Assembly (NCBI RefSeq): GCF_016735515.1
Contig: NZ_JAERQZ010000001.1
Span: 2,530,746-2,594,745 of the forward strand
Origin: Piscinibacter sp. HJYY11
Lineage (GTDB): Bacteria; Pseudomonadota; Gammaproteobacteria; Burkholderiales; Burkholderiaceae_C
Direction: 5' to 3'
Length of the DNA stretch: 64,000 nt
The notes below the pieces were generated by a model that was given only the letters and a program-made list of their open reading frames with translations, was not told the origin of the DNA and made no database searches. Shown here one piece after another: positions 8,187 to 17,696 of the stretch. Position numbers and translations under genes: made by a program. Positions within the stretch are counted from its first letter, which is position 1, and every line of letters starts with the position of its first letter.

Positions 8187-9368
8187 TCAATCGACGATGC
8201 GCCCCTGCTCGGAGATCATCACGAAGTTGACGTACTGGGTGCCCACGCGCCTGCCGGGCCCGAACTGCAGGCGGTAGTGGCCGGGGCCCTCCAGCCGCTC
8301 GGCTTCCAGCGCCTGCACGAAGGCCCTGCGGTCGAGCTTGTGGCCCGCGCGGCGCAAGGCCTGCACCACGAACTTGCCGACGATGAAACCTTCGAACTCC
8401 ACGAAGTCGGGCGCGGTGGACGCGCCATTGCGCTGGCGCAGGCGCAGCTCGTACTCCTGGACCAGCGGGTGTGCGCTCGCACGGAAGGGATTGGGCACCG
8501 GTTGCGACACCATGATGCCGCGGGCGTCCGCGCCCAGCTCGCGTGTGAGCACGGCGATGTCGACCAGTCCTCGGGCGAGGTACTGGATCGACGGGCAGCC
8601 GTGCGCTTTCATCGCGCTCACGAAGGCGGCCGCGTCCTTTCCGGAGACACCCAGGATCATCACGTTGGGGCAGTTGCGGGCCAGTGCCATTGCCGGCCCT
8701 TGCGCGGCCTGTCGGGGATCCCGGGGGTTGATCGGCATGCTGGCAGACGCGACCAGGTCGCGCCCGAACCGCTTCAGCTGGTGGCCGACGTCTCTCCTGA
8801 GTTCTTCTCCCACCGGCGTGCCGTAGTGAATCAGCCCCACCCGCTGGAAGGCCACCGTGTCGATGTGCCGGGCGAGCAGGGCGAGCTCGTCCTCGAAGCT
8901 CGCGCGGAACATGAACACATTGCGGTGCGAGCCGTCGTACAGCTCCGGAAAACCGGTGTACGGCGCGATGAAGGGAATGCTTCGCTCGCGCACCAGCGGC
9001 AAGGCCGCCTTGACCGGTGCGGTGAAGGTGTGGCCCACCAGCGCGAAGACGCGGTGCTGGTCGATCAGCGAACGGGTGTTGGCGGCGGCGGTGTCGGCCT
9101 TGTTGCCGTCGTCCAGCGAGATCAGCTCGATGCGCCGACCGTGCACGCCGCCGGCCGCGTTGGCGGCGTTGAAGGCCAGGAGCAGCCCGTCGCGGTACTG
9201 CACGCCGGCCTGCGTGCCGCCGCTGCCGCTCAGCTTGGCCGACTGGCCGAGCACGATGCGGCCCACGTGCACGCCGGGGCTCGCGCCGTCGTCCGCCGTG
9301 GCGGGCCGCAGGCCTCCGAAGGCCAGGGCCGCGGTGAGCACGATCCGCAGGGTCCGATGGGCGGCCAT
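8187..9368 (-). CDS. LivK-type periplasmic substrate-binding protein (no permease nearby)
   Basis: Type I periplasmic binding protein (Peripla_BP_6), 393 aa. A short signal peptide ends near ATADD. The domain opens with IVLGQSAKLSG and continues with AFNAANAAGGVHGRRIELISLDDGNKAD, the family's usual second helix and strand. FALVGHTFTAPVKAALPLVRERSIPFIAPYTGFPEL is the hinge-pocket region. Members bind amino acids, amides or aromatic acids for ABC uptake or for sensing. No ABC permease or ATPase gene is in the window. It lies 9 bases after the N-formylglutamate amidohydrolase gene and before the orphan regulator, so the four genes are probably one transcript. Confidence 0.87.
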   Translation of the reverse strand: MAAHRTLRIVLTAALAFGGLRPATADDGASPGVHVGRIVLGQSAKLSGSGGTQAGVQYRDGLLLAFNAANAAGGVHGRRIELISLDDGNKADTAAANTRSLIDQHRVFALVGHTFTAPVKAALPLVRERSIPFIAPYTGFPELYDGSHRNVFMFRASFEDELALLARHIDTVAFQRVGLIHYGTPVGEELRRDVGHQLKRFGRDLVASASMPINPRDPRQAAQGPAMALARNCPNVMILGVSGKDAAAFVSAMKAHGCPSIQYLARGLVDIAVLTRELGADARGIMVSQPVPNPFRASAHPLVQEYELRLRQRNGASTAPDFVEFEGFIVGKFVVQALRRAGHKLDRRAFVQALEAERLEGPGHYRLQFGPGRRVGTQYVNFVMISEQGRIVD

Positions 9369-9377
9369 GGCGGCTCC

Positions 9378-10232
9378 TCAGTGCACGAGACAGGCCTGGA
9401 CGAAGGCGGCCACATCGCGCAGCACGTGGTCGATGTCGCGCTTCAGGGTGTCGAAGTGGACGTTGCGCTCGCGCGTCTTCTCGTCCATGTACAAGGCGCG
9501 GTTGAGCTCGATCTGCAGGCTGTGGCGGTTGTTCGCGGGCTGGCCCGAGCTGCGGATCAGGTCCTGCCCCTTGTACGGATCGTTCACCGAGACCACGTAG
9601 CCGCGCAATTTGAAGGCCGAGGCCACCACGTCGAGGAACTCCGGCGCGCAGGTGCTGCCGTCGAGGTCGCCGAGCACGACGTCGGCCACGCGACGCGCCT
9701 TGAGCCCCAGCCGTTCGTAGGCGTTGCTCGGCATGGAGTGCAGGTTCAGGTGCCACCACCCGCCGAAGCGATCCGCCACGCGGCGAAGCTGGTCGTCGAC
9801 CACCTGGCGGTAGGGCCTCCAGTAGTGATGGATGCGGCGCTCCACCTCGCCCACGCTGAGCCGGCGGGCGTAGATGGGCAGGAACTCGGGCGTGAGCCGC
9901 CAGACCAGGCCGTTGCCTTGCTCGATGCAGCGCGACGACGGGTTCGCCCCATGCGGCCAGGGGCCGTCGAGCATGGCCACGTCGACGTCGGACTCGAGGC
10001 GGTTCGGGTCGATGTAGCTGCGCGGGAACGTGGCGGCGATGAGGCTGCCACCCACCCGCGGCACGCCGGACCACAGCGCCTCGACGTGGGTGTCTTCGCT
10101 GCGGCGCAGCGCGGCGAGTTCCACCGCATGGCCGAAATCGTCGGGGTAGTGCGTGCCGCTGTGGGGCGAGTCGCAGACCAGGGGCATGTGCGGCGTGCCG
10201 GCCGGTGGGCCCGATAGGATGACAGGCGTCAT
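9378..10232 (-). CDS. N-formylglutamate amidohydrolase family protein
   Basis: Zinc hydrolase of the HutG2/FGase family (284 aa), which cleaves N-formyl-L-glutamate to formate and glutamate in one form of histidine breakdown. Visible family blocks are CDSPHSGTHYP, EDTHVEALW, FPRSYIDPNR, HLNLHSMP and LQIELNRALYMDE. No other hut genes are nearby; it is flanked instead by two binding-protein genes of different transporter classes, with 10- and 9-base gaps. The substrate may therefore be another N-formyl or N-acyl acidic compound delivered by those proteins. The family call is firm; the physiological substrate is inferred. Confidence 0.87.
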   Translation of the reverse strand: MTPVILSGPPAGTPHMPLVCDSPHSGTHYPDDFGHAVELAALRRSEDTHVEALWSGVPRVGGSLIAATFPRSYIDPNRLESDVDVAMLDGPWPHGANPSSRCIEQGNGLVWRLTPEFLPIYARRLSVGEVERRIHHYWRPYRQVVDDQLRRVADRFGGWWHLNLHSMPSNAYERLGLKARRVADVVLGDLDGSTCAPEFLDVVASAFKLRGYVVSVNDPYKGQDLIRSSGQPANNRHSLQIELNRALYMDEKTRERNVHFDTLKRDIDHVLRDVAAFVQACLVH

Positions 10233-10242
10233 GGCAAGCGCC

Positions 10243-11235
10243 TCACTCCAGCACGATCTTGTGCTTCTTGATCGTGCTCCGGAAGAACTCGATGCGCTCG
10301 GAGATCTCTTGCTTGTACTGGGCCGGGGTGATGGCCTGGGGCAGGATGGCGCCGCGGGCCTCCCACGCGGTTTTCGTCGCCGGGTCGGTGAGCACGGTGC
10401 GCATGGCTTCGTACAGCCGCGACACGATCGCGGGCGGTGTGCCGGCGGGCGCTGCCAGGCCGGTCCACGAGGTGAGGTTCAGCTCGGGGAGCTTGAGCTC
10501 GTCGAAGGTGGGCACCGAGGGCAGCTGCGGTATGCGCTGCGGTGCCGCCACGGCCAGTGCACGCAACTTCCCGTTGACGATGTTCGTCAGGTTGGAGGTC
10601 AGATTGTTCCAGGTCATCTGCACCGTGCCCGACAGCAGGTCCGTCAGCGCCGGGCCGGCGCCCTTGTACGGCACGTGCTCGACCGCCAGGCCCAGCCGGG
10701 CCTTGATCAGCTCCATGCTGATGTGGGCCACCGAGCCGGGGCCCGAGCTCGCATAGTTCCACTTGTTCGGATGGGCACGCGCAAAGGCGACGAACTCGTC
10801 GAAGGTCTTCACCGGCAAGGACGCGTTCACCAGCAGCACATTGGCCAGCCGATCGATCAGGGTGATCGGCGCGAAGTCGCTTTCGGCGTGGTAGCTCAGG
10901 TTCGGCGACACGGCCGGGTTGACCACGTGCGTCGACTGCGACGTGACGACCAGCGTGTAGCCGTCCGGCGGCGCTTTGGCCACGTAGGTGGTGCCGATGG
11001 CACCGGCCGCGCCGGCGCGGTTCTCGACGACGATCGGCTGCCCGAGGACCTTGGTCAGGCGATCGGCCATCGCGCGGCCCGAGATGTCGACCGCGCCGCC
11101 GGGCGCGAACGGCACCACGAAGGTGATCGGGCGGCTGGGGTAGCGCCCGGCCTGGGCCCAGGCGGGAAGCGTGCTGCAACCCAGCAGGCCCGCGGTGGCG
11201 CCCAGCAAATGGCGACGATGGATTCCCACATTCAT
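10243..11235 (-). CDS. Bug/TctC-family tripartite tricarboxylate transporter binding protein
   Basis: Periplasmic solute-binding protein of the Bordetella uptake gene (Bug) family, 330 aa. The N-terminus has RRHLLGATAGLLGCSTLPAWAQA, a Tat-like or strong Sec signal. YPSRPITFVVPFAPGGAVDISGR is the hallmark opening, followed by IVVENRAGAAGAIGTTYVAKAPPDGYTL. Ribosome site AGAGG precedes the ATG. No TctA/TctB membrane genes are present, as is usual for the many solitary Bug genes in Burkholderiales. First gene of the four-gene minus-strand set, divergent from a LysR gene across a 107-base control region. Confidence 0.93.
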   Translation of the reverse strand: MNVGIHRRHLLGATAGLLGCSTLPAWAQAGRYPSRPITFVVPFAPGGAVDISGRAMADRLTKVLGQPIVVENRAGAAGAIGTTYVAKAPPDGYTLVVTSQSTHVVNPAVSPNLSYHAESDFAPITLIDRLANVLLVNASLPVKTFDEFVAFARAHPNKWNYASSGPGSVAHISMELIKARLGLAVEHVPYKGAGPALTDLLSGTVQMTWNNLTSNLTNIVNGKLRALAVAAPQRIPQLPSVPTFDELKLPELNLTSWTGLAAPAGTPPAIVSRLYEAMRTVLTDPATKTAWEARGAILPQAITPAQYKQEISERIEFFRSTIKKHKIVLE

Positions 11236-11249
11236 GACGACCTCTTCGA

Positions 11250-11331
11250 GTGTTGTGACAGGCGACGGGAGTCAGCGTAGGGGCCGCGCCAAACACTGGG
11301 AAGCAACAAAATCGTCCACCGTGTTGTCACA
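11250..11331. promoter_or_regulatory. Paired GTGTTGT[G/C]ACA repeats in the Bug/LysR divergent region
   Basis: GTGTTGTGACA at 11250-11260 and GTGTTGTCACA at 11321-11331 differ at one base. TTGTGACA and TGTCACAA also form an inverted pair. They flank the space between the two divergent starts, as expected for binding sites of the LysR protein encoded at 11343. Confidence 0.45.
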
Positions 11332-11342
11332 ATGTCATCACG

Positions 11343-12251
11343 ATGAAGATCCGGGCCGCCTCCCTCGTCGAACTGCATGCGTTTCTCAGCGTGTGCACCA
11401 CCGGCACCATGCGCCAGGCGGCCGAACAGCTCTGCGTGACACAGGCCGCGGTGAGCCGCGCGGTCGGGCGCCTCGAACGGCGGGTCGGGTGCACGCTGTT
11501 CGAACGCAGCGCCCAAGGGGTGACGCCGAACGCCGCCGCCCGGGCCCTGCAGGCGCGCATCGAGCCGAGCCTCCTCGAGCTCGAGCGCGCCTTCGGCGAG
11601 TTTGCCGAGTCGCCCACGCAGCGCAGCACCTTGCGCCTGAGCGTGGTGCCCACGCTCGGCACACGCTGGCTCATGCCCCGGCTCGGCGCATTCCAGGCGG
11701 CCCACCCCGGCATTCGCGTGGAGCTGCGCCAGTTCCACCACAACGAGGACTTCCTGCGCGACGACGTCGACGTGTGGATCTACCTCAAGCGGCCCACCAC
11801 CCGCTGGCCGCGCGGCATTTCGGCGCGCTACCTGATCGGCCGCGAGATCACGCCGGTGTGCACCCCCGCCATCGCCGCGCGCCTCAAGCGCCCGGGCGAC
11901 CTGCTGAACGAGGCCCTGCTGCATCACACCAACTTTCCCGACAACTGGCGCTTGTGGCTGAGCACCGCCAAGGTCGACACCACGAGGCTCAGGCTCGGCG
12001 ACGGTTTCGATCTCGCGAACAACCTGATCGTGGCCGCCACGTCGGGCATGGGGGTGGCCGTGCTGCAGCCCTGCCTGATCGAGCACGAGCTGGCCTCGGG
12101 CGAACTTGTGCTGCCCTTCGAGCTGAGCGTGTCGACTGGCCGTGGCTACTTCTTCTGCACGCGCAAGGCCGCCGACGGGAAGAAGGCCGTCGAGGTGTTC
12201 CGGCGGTGGATCGGCTCGATGGTGCAGGCCGGCGGGCGCGCCCGCACCTAG
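11343..12251 (+). CDS. LysR-family transcriptional regulator (GcvA-like)
   Basis: Regulator of 302 aa. The N-terminal winged helix-turn-helix (residues 5-65) reads LHAFLSVCTTGTMRQAAEQL, then VTQAAVSRAVGRLERRVGCTLFER. The effector domain follows, with LRLSVVPTLGTRWLMPRLGAFQAAHPGI, typical of the GcvA group. Divergent from the Bug-FGase-LivK-regulator set, so the likely target is that promoter. Its stop codon shares the palindrome CTAG with the stop of the convergent gene at 12248. No clear ribosome site precedes the ATG. Confidence 0.9.
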   Translation: MKIRAASLVELHAFLSVCTTGTMRQAAEQLCVTQAAVSRAVGRLERRVGCTLFERSAQGVTPNAAARALQARIEPSLLELERAFGEFAESPTQRSTLRLSVVPTLGTRWLMPRLGAFQAAHPGIRVELRQFHHNEDFLRDDVDVWIYLKRPTTRWPRGISARYLIGREITPVCTPAIAARLKRPGDLLNEALLHHTNFPDNWRLWLSTAKVDTTRLRLGDGFDLANNLIVAATSGMGVAVLQPCLIEHELASGELVLPFELSVSTGRGYFFCTRKAADGKKAVEVFRRWIGSMVQAGGRART

Positions 12252-13180
12252 TCGAACACCGGCAGCACGTCGTCCTTCAGGGTGCTGCGCACCTGCTCGA
12301 AGTCGGGCATCACCGAGCGCACCACGTCCCAGAAGCGGGCGCTGTGGTTCATCTCGCGCAGGTGGGCCAGCTCGTGCGCGACCACGTAGTCGATCTGCGG
12401 CATGGCGAAATGGATCAGGCGCCAGTTCAGGCGGATCGAGCCATCGGCGCCGGCGCTGCCCCAGCGCGTTTGCGCCGACGAGAGCGAGAGCCGCGTGTAG
12501 CGCACGCCGAGCTGCTGCGCGAAATGCGAGAGGCGCTCCTCGAACACCCGCCGCGCCTGGCGCTGCAGCCAGCTTTGCACCACGTCGCGGATCTGCTCGG
12601 GCGTGGCGGTGTGTGGCAGGCCCACGTGCAGCGTGAGGCGCGGCACGCCGGGCAAGGCGTCGGCGTCGGTGTTGAGCACGGCACCGCCACGGGTGAGGCC
12701 GGCGCGCACGTCGAGCACGATGATCACCGTCTCGCCGAGGAAGGGGATGCCGGTGCCATCACGCCAGTCGACCTTGGCGGCCTGCAGGCGCTGGGCACGC
12801 TCCTGCTGCTCGGCCAGCTTGCGCAGGATCCAGTCGCCCTTCTCGCGCAGCGCCGATTCGATCTCGCCGATGCCCACCCACTTGGGCGCGGCCACGCTCA
12901 GGCCTTCCATGCCGACGACGAAACCGATGCTCTTGCGGCGCGCACGGCGCAGCGCATAGGCCACGGTGTGCTCGCGCAGCCGGATCTCGCGCTGGGCGTT
13001 GGGATGGCGGAAGACGGCGGGGGCCAGCACGTCGGCAAGGGGCACGGCGGGTGCTGCGGGCGCGGGTGGCGGAGCTGCGGCGATGACAGGCGGGGCCGCC
13101 GGCGCGGGGGCTGGCGCCGGCGTCGGCTCATCGAACAGCGAAAGCTGAGAGGTCGATGGAGCCGGCGTGCCGCGAGTCAT
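12248..13180 (-). CDS. YgjP-type zinc metallopeptidase (DUF45)
   Basis: Protein of 310 aa whose C-terminal half is a YgjP/M48-like metallopeptidase: the HExxH zinc site lies in YVVAHELAHLREMNHSARFW, where the later His supplies the third ligand. Upstream blocks RRARRKSIGF and RYTRLSLSSAQTRWGSAGADG are also family features. The first 75 residues are Ala/Pro-rich and probably disordered. No signal peptide, so cytoplasmic. Last gene of the corC-lnt-glyQS-gmhB-plsC run, 11 bases after plsC. The physiological substrate is not known for this family. Confidence 0.88.
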   Translation of the reverse strand: MTRGTPAPSTSQLSLFDEPTPAPAPAPAAPPVIAAAPPPAPAAPAVPLADVLAPAVFRHPNAQREIRLREHTVAYALRRARRKSIGFVVGMEGLSVAAPKWVGIGEIESALREKGDWILRKLAEQQERAQRLQAAKVDWRDGTGIPFLGETVIIVLDVRAGLTRGGAVLNTDADALPGVPRLTLHVGLPHTATPEQIRDVVQSWLQRQARRVFEERLSHFAQQLGVRYTRLSLSSAQTRWGSAGADGSIRLNWRLIHFAMPQIDYVVAHELAHLREMNHSARFWDVVRSVMPDFEQVRSTLKDDVLPVFD

Positions 13181-13191
13181 GAGCCGCGATT

Positions 13192-13946
13192 CTAGGTTTT
13201 GGCGGTGTCGCCGCGGTACGCCTCGGGATCAATCCGCCGCATCTCGGTCTCGATCCAGGTTTCGACCTCGCGCATCAGCTCGTCGGGCTCACGGCCCACC
13301 GAGGGGATCGGCTTGCCGATGGAGACGTCGACCACGCCCGGCCGCAGCAGGAAGGACTTGCGCGGCCAGCACTTGGCCGAGCTCACCGCGATCGGCACCA
13401 CCGGCCGGCCGGTGGCCACGGCCAGCCGCGTGCCGCCCGCCTTGTAGGTGCCCTTCTGCCCACGCGGCGAACGCGTGCCTTCCGGGAACATGATGACCCA
13501 GTGGCCTTCGTCCATCAGGCGCTTGCCCTGCTCGGCCACCTTGTTCCAGGCCTCGTTGCGCTTGCTGCGGTCGATGTGGATCATGTCCATGCGCGCCATC
13601 GCCCAGCCGAAGAAAGGGATGTAGAGCAGCTCACGCTTGAAGACATAGGCGAGCGGGTGCGCCATCACCGTCGGGTAGAAGAAGGTCTCCCAGGTCGACT
13701 GGTGCTTGGACAGCAGGATCACGCCGCTGTCGGGCAGGTGCTCCATGCCGCTCACACGCGGCTTCACGCCGCAGATGAGGCGGCACATCCACATCGACTG
13801 CATCAGCCAGCCGGCGCAGGCCCAGTACATCTTGTCGCCACGCACGAAGGCCGAATAGATGATGACCGCGATGGCCCACGGGATCACCGTCACCGACATC
13901 CACAGCACGAAGAGAAAGGATCGCAGGGCATACCAGGCGGTGCGCA

Positions 13947-13947
<1 letters not shown>
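13192..13947 (-). CDS. plsC: 1-acyl-sn-glycerol-3-phosphate acyltransferase
   Basis: Membrane acyltransferase that turns lysophosphatidic acid into phosphatidic acid, 251 aa from the ATG at 13947, which overlaps the gmhB stop by one base (TGATG). An N-terminal membrane segment (FLFVLWMSVTVIPWAIAVIIY) is followed by motif I as KHQSTWE (HX4E instead of the common HX4D), then FGWAMARMDMIHIDR and the FPEGTRSPRG substrate motif. The frame is open upstream inside gmhB, but those residues are gmhB shadow. The acid in motif I is unusual relative to E. coli PlsC, but I believe HQSTWE is usual in Burkholderiales. Confidence 0.9.
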
Positions 13948-14549
<602 letters not shown>

Positions 14550-14559
14550 CGTGACCCGA

Positions 14560-16698
14560 TCAGGCGGCGAGTTTCGACAGATCGGCGACGCGGTTCATCG
14601 CCGCATGCAGCGTGGCCAGCAGCCCGAGGCGATTGGCGCGCAGCGCGGCATCTTCGGCGTTGACCATCACCTTGTCGAAGAAGGCATCCACCGGCGCCTT
14701 GAGCGCGGCCAGCGCCTGCAGCGAGGCCGTGTGGTCACCGGCGTCGAAGGCGGCATCGGCCTTCGGCTTCACCTGCTGCAGCGCTTCGTAGAGCGCGGCC
14801 TCGGCAGGCTCCTTGAGCAAGGCGGTGTCGACCTTCGCCTCGACCGTACCTTCGGCCTTCTTCAGGATGTTGCCCACCCGCTTGTTGGCGGCGGCCAGCG
14901 ATGCCGACTCGGGCAGCGACGCGAACGCACGCACGGCCGCGAGGCGCTTGGGCACCTCGCTCGGCGCCGGGCGCAGCGCCAGCACCGCCTCGACCTCGTG
15001 CGCGCTGTAGCCCTGCTCGCGCAGCGTGCCGGCCAGGCGCTCGTAGATGAAGGTGGAGAGCGCCTCGGTCGGGTCGTCGATCAGCGTGCCGAAGGCCGGC
15101 ACTGCGGCCTTCACCAGCTCGGCGACGGACAACGGCAGCGCCTTCTCGGTCAGGATGCGCACCACGCCCAGCGCATGGCGGCGCAGGGCGAACGGGTCCT
15201 TGTCGCCGGTGGGCAGCTGGCCGATGCCGAAGAGGCCGACCAGCGTCTCGAGCTTGTCGGCCAGTGCAAGCACGGTGCCGGTGTGGTTTCGCGGCAGCGC
15301 ATCACCCGCGAAGCGCGGCTTGTAGTGGTCTTCGATCGCGATGGCCACGCCATCGCGCAGGCCTTCGTGGCGGGCGTAGTAGCCGCCCATCACGCCTTGC
15401 AGCTCAGGGAATTCGCCGACCATGTCGGTCAAGAGATCAGCCTTGGCCAGCTGCGCGGCTTCGCGCACCTTGCTGTCGAGCACGTCGAAGTGGTCCTTGT
15501 CGTCGACCGTGTAGGGCACCGTGCTCAGGCGCAGCAGGTTGACGATGGCGTGGCCGATGGCCTGCACACGTTCGGCGCGCTCGCCCTGGGTGCCGAGCTT
15601 GCCGTGATAGACGACCTTCGCAAGGCCGGGCACGCGCAAGGCGAGCGTCTTCTTGCGGTCCTGGTCGAAGAAGAACTTGGCATCGGCCAGGCGCGGGCGC
15701 ACCACACGCTCGTTGCCGCCGATCACGCGGCTCGGGTCTTCGGGGCGGATGTTGCTGACGATGAGGAACTTGTTCGTCAGCTTGCCGTGCGCGTCGAGCA
15801 GCGGGAAGTACTTCTGGTTGGCCTTCATCGTGAGGATGAGGCACTCCTGCGGCACGTCGAGAAACTCTTTCTCGAACTCGCACAGCAGCACGTTGGGGCG
15901 CTCGACCAGCGCGGTCACTTCGTCGAGCAGCGCCGGGTCGTCGATGGGGGTCAGGCCCAGCTTGCCGGCTTCGTGCTGCAGCTGGCGCACGATCTCGCCG
16001 TGGCGCTGCTCGAAGCTGGCGATCACCGCGCCCTGCTCTTCGAGCTGCTGCGCGTAGTGGTCGGCATCGCGGAGGACGACGGGGTCGACGCTTGCTTCAA
16101 AGCGGTGGCCGTGGGTGTCGCGGCCGGCCGTGAGGCCAAGCACCGAGACGGGCACCACGTCGGCACCGTGCAGGGCCACGAGGCCATGCGCCGGGCGCAC
16201 GAAGTTGACACTGCTCCAGCCGTCGGCCAGCTGGTACTGCATGACCTTGCGGATGGGCAGCTGCGCGAGCGTCTTGTCGAGCGCTTCCTGCAGGCCTGCG
16301 GCGAGCGTCGTGCCCTTGGTGGTGCTGTCGAAGAAGAGCGCTTCGGCCTTGCCGTCCATCTGACGGCGCAGCTGCGGCACGACGGATGCATCGGCGCCAA
16401 CGCTCGCAAGCTTCTTGATGAGCGCCGGTGTCGGCTGGCCATCGGGCGTGAGGCCGACGCTGACGGGCACGAGCTTCAACGACACCGCCTTGTCGTCGGC
16501 CTGCGCACGCACGGCGCTGATGTGCACGGCGAGCCGGCGCGGTGAGGCATACGCGGTGATCGCGGAATGTTCGGAGGCGAGGCCATGGGCCTTCAAGCTC
16601 TCGGCGAGCACCGACGAGAACGAGGCACCGAACTTCTTCAGGTCTTTCGGCGGCAGCTCTTCGACGAAGAGTTCGACCAGCAGGTTCTTGGTGCTCAT
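14560..16698 (-). CDS. glyS: Glycine-tRNA ligase beta subunit
   Basis: Beta subunit of the alpha2-beta2 glycyl-tRNA synthetase, 712 aa. It carries the tRNA-binding and anticodon parts. Recognisable stretches are LLVELFVEELPPKDL at the N-terminus, NQKYFPLLDAHGKLTNKFLIVSN in the middle, and the HD-like domain around KADLLTDMVGEFPELQGVMGGYYA. The ATG at 16698 overlaps the glyQ stop by one base, which fits equal production of the two subunits. Confidence 0.97.
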   Translation of the reverse strand: MSTKNLLVELFVEELPPKDLKKFGASFSSVLAESLKAHGLASEHSAITAYASPRRLAVHISAVRAQADDKAVSLKLVPVSVGLTPDGQPTPALIKKLASVGADASVVPQLRRQMDGKAEALFFDSTTKGTTLAAGLQEALDKTLAQLPIRKVMQYQLADGWSSVNFVRPAHGLVALHGADVVPVSVLGLTAGRDTHGHRFEASVDPVVLRDADHYAQQLEEQGAVIASFEQRHGEIVRQLQHEAGKLGLTPIDDPALLDEVTALVERPNVLLCEFEKEFLDVPQECLILTMKANQKYFPLLDAHGKLTNKFLIVSNIRPEDPSRVIGGNERVVRPRLADAKFFFDQDRKKTLALRVPGLAKVVYHGKLGTQGERAERVQAIGHAIVNLLRLSTVPYTVDDKDHFDVLDSKVREAAQLAKADLLTDMVGEFPELQGVMGGYYARHEGLRDGVAIAIEDHYKPRFAGDALPRNHTGTVLALADKLETLVGLFGIGQLPTGDKDPFALRRHALGVVRILTEKALPLSVAELVKAAVPAFGTLIDDPTEALSTFIYERLAGTLREQGYSAHEVEAVLALRPAPSEVPKRLAAVRAFASLPESASLAAANKRVGNILKKAEGTVEAKVDTALLKEPAEAALYEALQQVKPKADAAFDAGDHTASLQALAALKAPVDAFFDKVMVNAEDAALRANRLGLLATLHAAMNRVADLSKLAA

Positions 16699-17627
16699 CA
16701 GGCAGCCTTCTTCTCGTCGTCTTTCTTGAGCCTGGCGATGACCTCATCGGCCCAAGCTTTCGGTGCCATCGGGAAGCCGAGGCGGGCGCGGCTGTCGAGG
16801 TAACTCTGCGCCACGCTGCGCGAGATGTTGCGGATGCGGCCGATGTAGGCGGCTCGCTCGGTCACGCTGATCGCGCCACGCGCATCCAGCAGGTTGAAGG
16901 TGTGGCCGGCCTTGAGCACCTGCTCGTAGGCGGGCAATGCGAGCTGCTGTTCCATCAGGTACTTGGCCTGCTTCTCGTGCGACGCAAAAGCCTGCAGCAG
17001 GAAGTCGACGTCCGAGTGCTCGAAGTTGTAGGTGCTCTGCTCGATCTCGTTCTGCAGGTACACATCGCCGTAGCTCAGCGTGTCGGTCCACTTCAGGTTG
17101 TAGACGTTGTCGACCCCTTGCAGGTACATGGCGAGGCGCTCCAGGCCGTAGGTGATCTCGCCGGTGATGGGCTTGCACTCGATGCCGCCCACCTGCTGGA
17201 AGTAGGTGAACTGCGTGACTTCCATGCCGTTCAACCACACCTCCCAGCCCAGGCCCCAGCAACCGAGCGTGGGGTTCTCCCAGTCGTCCTCGACAAAGCG
17301 CACGTCGTTGCTCTTCAGGTCGAAGCCGAGGGCTTCGAGCGAGCCGAGGTAGAGGTCGAGGATGTTGTCGGGCGCTGGCTTGAGCACCACCTGGTACTGG
17401 TAGTAGTGCTGCAGGCGGTTGGGGTTCTGGCCGTAGCGGCCGTCCTTCGGGCGGCGGCTCGGCTGCACATAGGCGGCCTTCCAGGGCTCGGGGCCGAGCG
17501 CGCGCAGGAAGGTGGCGGTGTGGCTGGTGCCGGCGCCGACTTCCATGTCGTAGGGCTGCAGCAGGGCACAGCCCTGGCGGTCCCAGTAGTCTTGCAGGCG
17601 CAGGATGATTTGCTGGAAGGTCAGCAT
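16698..17627 (-). CDS. glyQ: Glycine-tRNA ligase alpha subunit
   Basis: Catalytic class II subunit of the tetrameric glycyl-tRNA synthetase, 309 aa from ATG 17627 ([15 protein letters not shown]). A GTG at 17651 would add 8 residues. Family signatures include [40 protein letters not shown] and [20 protein letters not shown]. Part of the minus-strand operon below lnt (a 69-base gap separates them). Confidence 0.97.
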   Translation of the reverse strand: MLTFQQIILRLQDYWDRQGCALLQPYDMEVGAGTSHTATFLRALGPEPWKAAYVQPSRRPKDGRYGQNPNRLQHYYQYQVVLKPAPDNILDLYLGSLEALGFDLKSNDVRFVEDDWENPTLGCWGLGWEVWLNGMEVTQFTYFQQVGGIECKPITGEITYGLERLAMYLQGVDNVYNLKWTDTLSYGDVYLQNEIEQSTYNFEHSDVDFLLQAFASHEKQAKYLMEQQLALPAYEQVLKAGHTFNLLDARGAISVTERAAYIGRIRNISRSVAQSYLDSRARLGFPMAPKAWADEVIARLKKDDEKKAA

Positions 17628-17696
17628 GGTGGTGGGCCGCGACGTGGCCACTCGGTGAAAACGCGCGATTTTAGGGGCCGGCCTGCCCGGCGACGC

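Noticed and set aside
7335..10217. 960-codon open frame on the plus strand
   Set aside because: Antisense shadow of the regulator, LivK-type and amidohydrolase genes; composition is His/Arg/Ala-rich with no domain.
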